Shown here: in pieces, positions 1-7,267 of the stretch
Layout: each line of letters starts with the position of its first letter
Numbering within the stretch: position 1 is the stretch's first letter
Assembly: GCA_015485355.1 (NCBI GenBank)
Contig: WFTQ01000089.1
Span: 1-54,263 of the forward strand
Direction of reading: 5' to 3'
DNA: 54,263 nucleotides
Origin: a bacterium
Lineage (GTDB): Bacteria; Calditrichota; Calditrichia; RBG-13-44-9; J042
Program-made: the position numbers and the translations under genes
Notes under the pieces: model-generated
What the model saw: only the letters and a program-made list of their open reading frames with translations
Databases searched by the model: none
What the model was told of the DNA's origin: nothing

Positions 1-34
1 AGGGGGCACATCCGATACAGCCGACCAACAGCAT
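1..34 (-). CDS. possible start of a lipoprotein running off the left edge
   Basis: Reading leftwards from an ATG at 34-32 gives M-L-L-V-G-C-I-G-C-A-P, and the in-frame codons just before it encode L-R-R-F-S-A. Together these look like the basic and hydrophobic parts of a lipoprotein signal ending in a lipobox (L-V-G-C). The ATG itself would leave a very short signal, so the true start may be an upstream non-ATG codon. No Shine-Dalgarno is visible, and most of the gene lies outside the window. Confidence 0.25.
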   Translation of the reverse strand, partial: MLLVGCIGCAP

Positions 35-64
35 AGCGCTGAAACGGCGCAGAAGGTTCCAATG

Positions 65-91
65 AAAAAATCCCCTGAACCGTCCAGGGGA
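65..91 (-). terminator. rho-independent terminator of the small barrel gene
   Basis: A perfect 7-bp stem (71-77 TCCCCTG with 85-91 CAGGGGA, 7-nt loop) is followed on the minus strand by six T (complement of A65-A70). It lies about 30 nt past the stop of the gene at 123-770 and fits an intrinsic terminator. Confidence 0.8.
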
Positions 92-122
92 TTCTTCAGG
101 TTTCAAAAACCGTCGCCAACCG

Positions 123-770
123 TTACCAGCCGAACCCAACAATGCTTACCCCAATCTTCACCCCAATCCCGGAAATATCCAGTTCTTCCCACACGGGCAG
201 GTTTTCCACCACGTTTTGATTTCGCCTTACCCGGGAATTATTATAAAAAGCATCCACGAACAGATTTCCCGAGGAACTGATGGCAAAACCCAGACCGGCG
301 CTGACCTGCCAGCCGAATCCACTGTAAAAGCGATTATCCTTTACCTGTTCCTGGTAGTTGTTTTCGCTGTTCCAGACCATTTCCCATCCGGCACCGGCCG
401 AGGCCCGCAGAAAGAACGGGGCCTTGTAGGCAATGGGGCGTTCGTAGTTCAATTTCAACAGAACCGGGACGATATGGGTAGTAAATTCCAGCAGGCGCAT
501 TTTGGTTTCGGGCAGGGTGCCGCCCTGGGTCATCTCTGCTGCAATCTCCACATCCCTGCGATAATTGCGCTGAAAGTAATTGATCTCCAGTCCCCAACTC
601 AGGCTCTCATCAATCATTCGTCCCAGGTGGACGCCGACCAGATAGCCCGGCTTTACCGATTTGGGATTGAACTTGCCGACCTTTACTTCGGTATAGGGCG
701 CCTGCCCCGAGGCCGTTGCGATCCACAGAAAAGAGAGGAGTATAATCCATTGAGCTTTGATGCGATTCAT
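123..770 (-). CDS. outer-membrane beta-barrel protein, 215 aa
   Basis: This encodes a small exported protein with a signal peptide at residues 1-23 (NRIKAQWIILLSFLWIATASGQ) and then alternating polar/hydrophobic strands rich in Gly, Tyr, Phe and Trp. That is the pattern of an 8- to 10-stranded outer-membrane barrel of the OmpW/PF13505/PF13568 type, and it ends in aromatic-flanked Gly-Phe-Gly-Trp. The start is fixed by a strong GGAGGGGG about 7 nt upstream of the ATG. An intrinsic terminator follows. The substrate or partner cannot be read from sequence, and it may be purely structural. Confidence 0.8.
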   Translation of the reverse strand: MNRIKAQWIILLSFLWIATASGQAPYTEVKVGKFNPKSVKPGYLVGVHLGRMIDESLSWGLEINYFQRNYRRDVEIAAEMTQGGTLPETKMRLLEFTTHIVPVLLKLNYERPIAYKAPFFLRASAGAGWEMVWNSENNYQEQVKDNRFYSGFGWQVSAGLGFAISSSGNLFVDAFYNNSRVRRNQNVVENLPVWEELDISGIGVKIGVSIVGFGW

Positions 771-861
771 AGACCCCCTCCGTTTGATTATGATTTTGGA
801 AATTAGAGAACAGTTCCACGCCTGTCAATCGGAGATTTAAGAAAAACAGGCCCGAAGTTAC

Positions 862-1791
862 TCAAGCATCCACAAAGTGAAGCCACCCGTGACGATCATC
901 CACCTCGCCAGTCAGGATTTGAAAAAAGGCCTCCTGCAGCTGTGTGGTAATCGGACCGCGTTTTCCCTGTCCAACTGCTATACGATCGATGCTACGAATG
1001 GGGGTGATCTCGGCCGCCGTACCGGTGAAAAACACCTCGTCTGCAATATAGAGCATTTCCCGGGGAATGGGGATTTCCCGCAGCGGGATTCCCAGATCGG
1101 TGCACAACTGCATGACGCTACTGCGCGTGATGCCCGGAAGAATGGCCGCGGACAGAGGCGGAGTGTACACCACACCGTCCACGATCACGAAAATGTTTTC
1201 CCCACTCCCTTCGGACACATATCCATAAGCATCGAGCGCAATGCCTTCCACATAGCCGTTCACAATGGCTTCCATTTTGATCAGCTGGGAGTTCATGTAG
1301 TTGGCCCCGGCTTTGGCCATGACCGGTAAAGTGTTGGGGGCAAACCGATTCCAGGAGGCGACATTCACATCCACCCCTTTTTCCAGAGCATCGGCCCCCA
1401 GATATTTGCCCCAGAACCAGGTCACGATGTAGGTCTCGATGGGGGAATTGAAAGGATTCACCCCGAATTCTCCCAATCCGCGCAGAATGATCGGACGAAT
1501 GTAGCATTCATCGAACTCATTCCGTTTCACGCTCTCGACACAGGCCTGGACGATCTCGTCCACGGTAAACTCTTCCGGCACCATGCGGTAAATCTTTGCG
1601 GAGCGAAAGAGTCGCTCAATGTGTTCCCGCAACCGAAAGATGGCCCTTCCCCTGCGCGTCTTGTAACAACGGATTCCCTCGAACACAGACGAACCATAAT
1701 GCACCACATGGGCCATCACATGAATTTTCGCTTCACCCCAGGGAATAAATTTCCCGTTATGCCAGATCAATTTGGCTATATCGCTCGGCAT
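862..1791 (-). CDS. ilvE: branched-chain amino acid aminotransferase, type I (IlvE), 309 aa
   Basis: A fold-type IV PLP aminotransferase that interconverts Leu/Ile/Val and their 2-oxo acids with 2-oxoglutarate/glutamate as partner. The PLP-binding lysine is K160 in the M-A-K-A-G-A-N-Y context, and E194 lies in the SEGSGENIF motif that contacts the cofactor. The N-terminal HYGSSVFEGIR motif is typical of the ~305-residue bacterial IlvE. A GGAGG lies 8 nt before the ATG. The gene sits 15 nt behind a second, distinct branched-chain aminotransferase and is almost certainly co-transcribed with it. A D-amino-acid or 4-amino-4-deoxychorismate-type activity is possible within this fold but less likely given the motifs. 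Confidence 0.93.
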   Translation of the reverse strand: MPSDIAKLIWHNGKFIPWGEAKIHVMAHVVHYGSSVFEGIRCYKTRRGRAIFRLREHIERLFRSAKIYRMVPEEFTVDEIVQACVESVKRNEFDECYIRPIILRGLGEFGVNPFNSPIETYIVTWFWGKYLGADALEKGVDVNVASWNRFAPNTLPVMAKAGANYMNSQLIKMEAIVNGYVEGIALDAYGYVSEGSGENIFVIVDGVVYTPPLSAAILPGITRSSVMQLCTDLGIPLREIPIPREMLYIADEVFFTGTAAEITPIRSIDRIAVGQGKRGPITTQLQEAFFQILTGEVDDRHGWLHFVDA

Positions 1792-1806
1792 AGATAATCC
1801 TCCGGA

Positions 1807-2832
1807 TTATGTCAGCTCCATGATCCAACCGTAAGGATCTTCCTTCTTTTGTAATTGTATGCCCAATAACTCCTCGTACAGCCGGTGCGCCAGCTCAAAT
1901 CCGTTCCGGTTCACCCCATACGCTTTTCCCTTCCAGTGGATGGTCTCTACGGAAGTAATGGTGGCCCCGGTTCCGGTCAGGAAACATTCTTTAGCCCTGT
2001 CACACACCTCCTGGACATCCAGTTCCCGCTCCTGCACCATAAGGCCGAATTTGTCTTTCGCCAGTTGAATCACCGATTCCCGGGTCACGCCGGGTAAAAT
2101 GCTTCCCAGTTCGGGTGTCACCAGGGTGCCGTCGTCCATCAGGGCAAAGAAATTTGCTGCCCCGGCCTCTTCCACAAAGCGATTATGCACCGGATCCAGG
2201 TACAGGACATCGTCAAAACCGCGTTTCTGGGCCTCCAGCTTGGGACGCATGGTGACCGGATAGTTACAGGCAGCCTTGGCCTCCCCGGTGCCATGGGGAG
2301 CCGCCCGATGAACATCCATGACCATCAACCGCACCACACCCACCTTTTCAAAATAAGGCCCCACGGGACTGGTGAAGATGTAGAACAAGTACTCCCGAGA
2401 GGGTCTCACTCCCAGCAGTGGTTCGATGCCAATGCATACCGGCCGGATATACAGGCTGCAACGCCCATCCCGGCTATCGGGAATAAACGCCCGATTGGCC
2501 AGAACGACCTCTTTCACCGCCTGCAAATATTGGCCTTCGCTGATGGAAGGGATGGCCAGTTTCGCGGCGCTGCGAACAAAGCGCTGCGCATTCTTCTCCG
2601 GCCGAAACAACACGATTTTGCCCTTTACGGTGCGATAGGCTTTCATTCCCTCAAAGATGCCCTGCCCATAGTTCAAAACATTGGCCGCAGGCGACAATTC
2701 AATGGGATGAAAAGGGACCAACCGCCCCTCATCCCAGACATCATTCCGATAATAACTCTCGTACATCATCATCCGGTGGGCATCTTTATACAGAGAAAAG
2801 GTCAACCCCTCACATGGAATTGTATTGGTCAT
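1807..2832 (-). CDS. branched-chain amino acid aminotransferase, type II (BCAT), 341 aa
   Basis: This is the longer class of branched-chain aminotransferase, related to eukaryotic BCAT. Key features are NYGQGIFEGMKAYR near residue 54, the PLP lysine K186 in GTGEAKAACNY, EEAGAANFF at 221-229 and CFLTGTGATI near 284. It carries out the same overall reaction as the downstream IlvE but belongs to a different subfamily, so the pair is not a recent duplication. The start is set by a near-perfect AAGGAGGTG 5 nt upstream. This is the first gene of a two-gene minus-strand operon. Confidence 0.93.
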   Translation of the reverse strand: MTNTIPCEGLTFSLYKDAHRMMMYESYYRNDVWDEGRLVPFHPIELSPAANVLNYGQGIFEGMKAYRTVKGKIVLFRPEKNAQRFVRSAAKLAIPSISEGQYLQAVKEVVLANRAFIPDSRDGRCSLYIRPVCIGIEPLLGVRPSREYLFYIFTSPVGPYFEKVGVVRLMVMDVHRAAPHGTGEAKAACNYPVTMRPKLEAQKRGFDDVLYLDPVHNRFVEEAGAANFFALMDDGTLVTPELGSILPGVTRESVIQLAKDKFGLMVQERELDVQEVCDRAKECFLTGTGATITSVETIHWKGKAYGVNRNGFELAHRLYEELLGIQLQKKEDPYGWIMELT

Positions 2833-2905
2833 AACACCTCCTTAAATTGCACCAAACACTGATCCGATGAATTCCGCAGCCCAGCAACACTTCTTTCCTA
2901 TTTGC

Positions 2906-2934
2906 AATATAATTGTTCGTCCGAATGAAATAAA
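2906..2934 (-). promoter_or_regulatory. weak promoter candidate for the aminotransferase pair
   Basis: On the minus strand a TATATT -10-like box (2911-2906) follows a poor -35 (TTTATT, 2934-2929) at 17 nt. It lies in the AT-rich part of the 299-nt gap 2833-3131. The match is modest. Confidence 0.3.
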
Positions 2935-3131
2935 CAGTTTTTTAAATCTTTCAACCCCTTGTGATACATGGGGTTACAGCAAATCAAAACCGCCCTTGTC
3001 TCTCCGCTTTTCTCCCATCATCGACTTCCCCAGCCGAAACTCATCCAAAAGTTTGAGTCGTTTGGCAGCACCCCTGTCGATGGGCGATCCGCTCTTCTGA
3101 ACCGCCGGCTATGGGAACGATGGAGCAGGGT

Positions 3132-5108
3132 TTAAAGTGAGTGATTATGGGATTTCTTACCCAATATCCGGATGACCAATAGAGTGGCCAGAACGCCCAG
3201 AGGCAAGGAAAGCCAAGGACTCCAACCCAGAAATCCGGTAGGCAGATACCCAAACAAGACGGCGACTCCCGCCGTGCTCAGAGCGTAGGGTAACTGCGTT
3301 CGCACGTGATCGATATGATCGGCCCCGGAAGCCATGGAAGACATGATGGTGGTATCCGAAATCGGAGAACAATGGTCTCCAAAGGTGGCTCCGGCCAGTA
3401 CCGCCGCCGTGGTGCTTAACAACAACCCCATGGCGTGGGCGGCGTCGATAGCAGGATCCACCAAAGGAAATTTATGCGCCAGGGGAATGGCAATGGGCAT
3501 GAGTATGGCCATTGTTCCCCAAGATGTGCCGGTGGCAAAACTGATGGCTCCAGCGCTTAAAAAGGTGATCAAGGGCAACCAGTGGGGAGTCAAAAACTTG
3601 CGGGTCAGATGGATCACGTAATCGGCGGTGAACAGTTCCTGGCAGATCGTACCGATGGTCCACGCCGCCGTGAGAATGACAGCCGCCATGATCATAGAAC
3701 GAATGCCCATGACCCAGGCATCCATACTCTGGTGCAAACTAAGCAATCGTTGGGATAATGCCATCCCGATGGCGATGATACTACCGGTAAAGGAAGCCCA
3801 CATGAGCACGGCAAAAGAATCCGCATTCCCCACAATCAAGCTCAATTGCTGAAACCCGGACTTCCCGGATAATAGGATGTTTTCTTGTTGCAGATTCTGA
3901 GAGCCGGAATAGAACAGACCGGCACTAACCACCAGAATGACCCCTCCGATGGGAACCAGAGCGTTATACCAGCGTTTTTCGGTCGCCTCATCCGCGGCCA
4001 CATGCAGAGAGGACAAATCCATTAAAGGCACCGCCCCCTCCCGAAGCACCTGCCCGGTCGCCCGTGCCCGTCGTTCCGCCTGGAGCATGGGACCGAAATC
4101 CCGACCCGTTACAGCCACCGCAAAGCCGAATAACAAGGCATACAGCGGGTAAAAATTATAGGGAATGGTTTGAATAAAGGTCCAATAAGCATTGCCCTCC
4201 ATCCCCATGGCCTGAAAAGATTGGGCAATCAGGCTGACTTCATAACCAATCCAGGTAGAAATGATGGCAATATTGGCCACGGGGGCCGCGGTGGAATCGA
4301 CTAAATAAGAAAGTTTTTCTCTGGAAATGCGCAATCGATCGGCCAATGGCCGCATGGTATTTCCTACTATCAGGGTATTGGCATAATCATCAAAAAAGAT
4401 AAGCACCCCCATGACCCAGGTGGCCAGCTGCCCCAAACGCGAATTGCGGGCGTAGCGGGAAAGCGCCTCCACTATTCCCTGGGTGCCACCGGAACGCGTA
4501 ATCACCCCTACCATGCCTCCCAGTACCAGGGTAAAAATTAAAATCGAGATCCGATCGGCATCCGCCAGAGAATGGACCAAATAGGTATCCAGGGTATGCA
4601 AAAATCCCTGCAATACATTGTAATCATAGATAAAGCTTACCCCCATCCATATTCCAAAAAACAGGGCAATAATGACCTGACGCGTGACCAGTGCGAGAAC
4701 AATCGCCAGCAGCGGTGGAAGGATGCTCAGTACGGCCGGAATGGCCCGTAAATAAAATACTGTTCGGACCTCTTCCACCCGCAGTTCCAGCGCCTGCCGT
4801 CCGGTAGAATGGGTCACCAGCTGCGCCACCGTCCACTCGGCACCCGTACCGCCTGTCACCCCCCACTCGCCCTCCGTGAGTATGTCCCCCGTCTGAGGAT
4901 CCACCACAGCATAGCGAAGGGTATCTCCGGCATGGCGGATTAAATACCCCAGGTCAGGCTTCACTTTGATCTCAAACGGGATTCCGGACAGTACCACACG
5001 AGGCGGCGTAACCGTGAGCGGCGATTGCGCCTTTAAAACGGCCGGAGCTCCCATAAAGACGACGTAAACAATAAGCAGGATGGGGGCGTTTGGTCTAACC
5101 ATCATCAT
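3132..5108 (-). CDS. NhaC-family Na+/H+ antiporter with N-terminal periplasmic domain, 658 aa
   Basis: An inner-membrane ion-transporter-superfamily antiporter that probably exchanges cytoplasmic Na+ for H+. Conserved transporter motifs include FFDDYANTLIVG at 238-249, ATGTSWGTM further on, and GATFGDHCSPISDTTIMS near 565-580. The membrane part begins near residue 123. Before it lie a cleavable-looking signal peptide (1-27, ending L-K-A-Q) and about 90 residues of beta-rich, non-membrane sequence (PRVVLSGIPFEIKVK onward) that ordinary ~460-500-residue NhaC proteins lack. The start is one of three tandem ATGs at 5108, 5105 and 5102, without a clear Shine-Dalgarno. The exact substrate is inferred from family. 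Confidence 0.85.
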   Translation of the reverse strand: MMMVRPNAPILLIVYVVFMGAPAVLKAQSPLTVTPPRVVLSGIPFEIKVKPDLGYLIRHAGDTLRYAVVDPQTGDILTEGEWGVTGGTGAEWTVAQLVTHSTGRQALELRVEEVRTVFYLRAIPAVLSILPPLLAIVLALVTRQVIIALFFGIWMGVSFIYDYNVLQGFLHTLDTYLVHSLADADRISILIFTLVLGGMVGVITRSGGTQGIVEALSRYARNSRLGQLATWVMGVLIFFDDYANTLIVGNTMRPLADRLRISREKLSYLVDSTAAPVANIAIISTWIGYEVSLIAQSFQAMGMEGNAYWTFIQTIPYNFYPLYALLFGFAVAVTGRDFGPMLQAERRARATGQVLREGAVPLMDLSSLHVAADEATEKRWYNALVPIGGVILVVSAGLFYSGSQNLQQENILLSGKSGFQQLSLIVGNADSFAVLMWASFTGSIIAIGMALSQRLLSLHQSMDAWVMGIRSMIMAAVILTAAWTIGTICQELFTADYVIHLTRKFLTPHWLPLITFLSAGAISFATGTSWGTMAILMPIAIPLAHKFPLVDPAIDAAHAMGLLLSTTAAVLAGATFGDHCSPISDTTIMSSMASGADHIDHVRTQLPYALSTAGVAVLFGYLPTGFLGWSPWLSLPLGVLATLLVIRILGKKSHNHSL

Positions 5109-5258
5109 GGGGAGAAAATAAAAAAGCGGACAGAAAAAGTAAAGCGATGTTAAAAAAACAACCGTCTATCGACCTGCGTTCACCCTTTCAATCATAAAAA
5201 TATCCCTTCCATAAAAAAACTATTCGATTGGCGGGCAAATTTGTTTATATTTTCAGGC

Positions 5259-5316
5259 ATGTTTCGATCCCGTATTCCGGTCGTCGAAACATACAAACAG
5301 GTCGGCCTGTCGCCTG
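5259..5316 (+). promoter_or_regulatory. two stem-loops in the leader of the hemerythrin-like gene
   Basis: A perfect 9-bp inverted repeat (5259-5267 ATGTTTCGA with 5284-5292 TCGAAACAT) contains a smaller CCG/CGG pairing in its 16-nt loop. Five nt later comes a 5-bp hairpin ACAGG-TCGG-CCTGT (5297-5310). Both lie between a weak promoter-like TTCGAT-N17-TATATT (5223-5251) and the start at 5385. The dyad could be an operator or an RNA structure. Confidence 0.45.
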
Positions 5317-5384
5317 TACCCATGTCAATTTCTTAGGAAAAGCATCGGGACCAGCGAACATGACACTAAATCTTTCCAAGACGT

Positions 5385-5927
5385 ATGGCAACTGAGATCA
5401 TGTTGCCGGATTTTGATTTTGCCTACCGGAATTTTACTGATCTGAATCGATTCAATTTGTTTATGGAAGAAAATTTTCTCGCCCACCAAATCCATTTGAT
5501 GAAAGATGAGTGGGAACAAGCGCTGGCCCACTTAGAACTGGTGTTTGCTCTTTACCGGGAACACGTACGGGATACCGATCGGTTACTCTTGCCCCTGTAC
5601 GAGAAACATGTTCGCCCGATCCCGGAGGGCGGAGCGGTGCTGTTGTTTGTCCGAGAACACCATTTCATAGTGAAGTGCTTATCTTCGCTCATGCGATGGA
5701 TGGGGGAGCTGGTCCTGGACCCCGGGGGAACCCCCTTTCGGCGGGTACCTCTGTTTGAAGAGCACTGCCAATTGAAAGACTTGTTGGATCACCACCATGC
5801 CCGGGATCGTTATTTTCTGTTTAAATCCCTGGATCAGTGCGTCCCCGACCGGGAAAAAGAGAAGCCCTTAACCGACATGGAAGCTCGTCACCGAAGCATC
5901 TGGCAGAAAATTCGGGAACAACCATGA
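5385..5927 (+). CDS. hemerythrin HHE-like four-helix protein, 180 aa
   Basis: The sequence resembles hemerythrin-type cation-binding proteins, which hold a di-iron site in a four-helix bundle. The segment around H60 (REHVRDTDRLLLPLYEKH) matches the usual H-xxx-E...LFP.LE helix, but the acidic position +4 is T64. H92/H93 (REHHFI) and H137-xxx-D141 (HHHARDRYFLF) correspond to later ligands. Metal binding may therefore be partial or altered. It is predicted soluble, with no signal peptide. The start is uncertain: the ATG at 5385 has no strong Shine-Dalgarno, and 5400 is an alternative. It is coupled by ATGA to the next gene. A role in O2, NO or redox sensing is only inference. Confidence 0.6.
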   Translation: MATEIMLPDFDFAYRNFTDLNRFNLFMEENFLAHQIHLMKDEWEQALAHLELVFALYREHVRDTDRLLLPLYEKHVRPIPEGGAVLLFVREHHFIVKCLSSLMRWMGELVLDPGGTPFRRVPLFEEHCQLKDLLDHHHARDRYFLFKSLDQCVPDREKEKPLTDMEARHRSIWQKIREQP

Positions 5928-6304
5928 CGGCCACAGAATTTATCCGCATAGGCAACCTTTTCCTCACCCAATTGGAAGCCCTGCAAGAAGTACTCCTCAA
6001 GCAACCGGACGAAGCCATTTTCCACCGTATAAGAGATTTGCAGGAACAATTCCTGCAAAATGTTCGCCTCTTTTCCAAGAGTCTGACGAATCCCCTGGCC
6101 GACCCGGAAATTTTCTTAATCCGCAAGCAGAGCGAATTGATTCAACAACATCTCATGAACCTGCAGGAACGGATCGACCTCCACCTGGGCGCCCGGATTA
6201 CTCCCCGCAGCGCCCTGGATTTGTTTGACCATCAGTTTCGGTTTAAGAAAGTGGTCATCAAACATCTGGAAGACTTGGAAAACTTGACTCGCCAATCCGG
6301 CTGA
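5924..6304 (+). CDS. small helical protein of unknown function, 126 aa
   Basis: The ATG at 5924 overlaps the TGA of the hemerythrin-like gene in an ATGA, so translation is coupled. Reading further upstream to 5837 would only add out-of-frame sequence of the previous gene. The product is almost entirely predicted alpha-helix, rich in Leu, Gln, Glu and Phe, with scattered histidines (F-D-H-Q-F-R-F-K-K near residue 100, I-K-H-L-E-D-L-E-N-L near the end). It has no signal peptide. It may form a helical bundle and act with its partner, but I do not recognise the family. Confidence 0.65.
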   Translation: MTATEFIRIGNLFLTQLEALQEVLLKQPDEAIFHRIRDLQEQFLQNVRLFSKSLTNPLADPEIFLIRKQSELIQQHLMNLQERIDLHLGARITPRSALDLFDHQFRFKKVVIKHLEDLENLTRQSG

Positions 6305-6661
6305 AATATGCCAACCTTTCCGCCGACGCCGGGGGAAAACCGGTCTGTAAATCCGGCCGATGTCCATCGATCGAGCCACCCAGAACCCGGATTCGCCGCC
6401 CCCAGCCGGGAATTTCCGGCAGGTGCGGGTTCTTTTCTGAAGGCATGCATGGATGATGGTTCGGCCGCTTCTAACCCGTGGAATCCCCCCAAACCTGCGC
6501 GCTTTGTGTAACACGGGTTTAGCCCGGCACCATTCGAAGGGTACGACCGGGTCGAGGAAATCTCCCCCCTATGCCCCAGGAGTATGCAAAGGGCAACATA
6601 CAGAGGTGCCGGAGCCCCTTCGCCCCGGCACCCCCTTCCAGCGTGTTCTCCCCCGAACACA
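6305..6661. other. intergenic region with three tandem stem-loops
   Basis: No credible gene is present here; the short open frames are Pro/Arg-rich and lack Shine-Dalgarno sites. The right part holds three consecutive hairpins, listed separately, just past the stop of the minus-strand gene at 6662-7111. Further left there is a long-loop repeat AACCCGTG/CACGGGTT around 6474-6523. Confidence 0.6.
6582..6660 (-). terminator. cluster of three hairpins after the 149-aa gene
   Basis: Three stem-loops follow the stop codon on the minus strand. The first is GTGTTC/GAACAC (6643-6660, 6 bp, 6-nt loop), only 1 nt past the stop. The second is GTGCCGG/CCGGCAC (6606-6631, 7 bp plus 2 more after a mismatch). 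The third is GTATG/CATAC (6582-6601). None has a U-tract, so they could halt transcription, protect the 3' end, or mark a small RNA. Confidence 0.5.
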
Positions 6662-7111
6662 TCATTGACGGAAGTGGAGCCCAGAATACAGAATCACATG
6701 GGTTACCTTGTCGGTCACTTCATCGATTTTAAAAGCACATAGGTGAGATGATTTCTTATAACGATATATTTGACCCTTAACAGGACAATCTGAGCCCGAT
6801 GTTGTGACCTCATCGGGCTTCCCAAAGCGAAGCAGAATTTCTTTTCCCCGTAAGACGACTCCCCGATCCAGTGTCAAGACGACCAAACAATTGCTCAGGG
6901 AGGTTACCGGTTCCAGACTTCGAATTTCGATGACTCCCAATTGTTCCCTTTGTCCGGACCAGTACCACACCCTGCGAGAAAACATCTCCGCTCCGGAGTT
7001 CGAATACCCCCCTTTACAACGAAGCGCAAATCCCACGCTTTGCGGAGTGATCTCCGGCAGAGCCAGCAACTTCTCTAAACTCTCCAGAACCATTCTTCCC
7101 GGATAATTCAT
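6662..7111 (-). CDS. hypothetical protein, 149 aa
   Basis: I do not recognise this family. The product looks like a genuine soluble globular protein: a helical N-terminus (M-V-L-E-S-L-E-K-L-L-A-L-P-E-I), then mainly beta sequence with four cysteines. A segment reading I-L-L-R-F-G-K-P-D-E-V resembles the G-K-P-x-x-V turn of small SmpA/BamE-like or outer-membrane assembly domains, but no lipobox or signal peptide is present, so I do not press that. It is transcribed in the same direction as alr, 156 nt downstream of it. No strong Shine-Dalgarno is visible. The tandem hairpins after its stop support a real transcript end. Confidence 0.6.
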   Translation of the reverse strand: MNYPGRMVLESLEKLLALPEITPQSVGFALRCKGGYSNSGAEMFSRRVWYWSGQREQLGVIEIRSLEPVTSLSNCLVVLTLDRGVVLRGKEILLRFGKPDEVTTSGSDCPVKGQIYRYKKSSHLCAFKIDEVTDKVTHVILYSGLHFRQ

Positions 7112-7184
7112 GAGAACTCCACACTTGTGGGTATAATTTCAGTAAACTCGATCCAATCGTCAACTACATAAAGATGTGTTTTTT

Positions 7185-7249
7185 TGACGGTACAGGCCCT
7201 ATTCCCGGGGAGGACCTACCTTTATAGGGTAGGCGGGTTATGGCCGTCA
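7185..7249. repeat. nested inverted repeat between alr and the 149-aa gene
   Basis: An outer 6-bp dyad (TGACGG 7185-7190 with CCGTCA 7244-7249) encloses a perfect inner hairpin (CCTACC 7215-7220 with GGTAGG 7228-7233, loop TTTATAG). T180-T185-type T residues precede it on the plus strand, so it is not an intrinsic terminator for the minus-strand alr. It may be a leader structure for the downstream gene or a protein-binding dyad. Confidence 0.4.
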
Positions 7250-7267
7250 GAAGTTCTCCCTCCCCCC

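Noticed and set aside
5837-5923. upstream extension of the 126-residue gene
   Set aside because: It lies inside the hemerythrin-like gene in another frame; the ATGA overlap at 5924 is the natural start.
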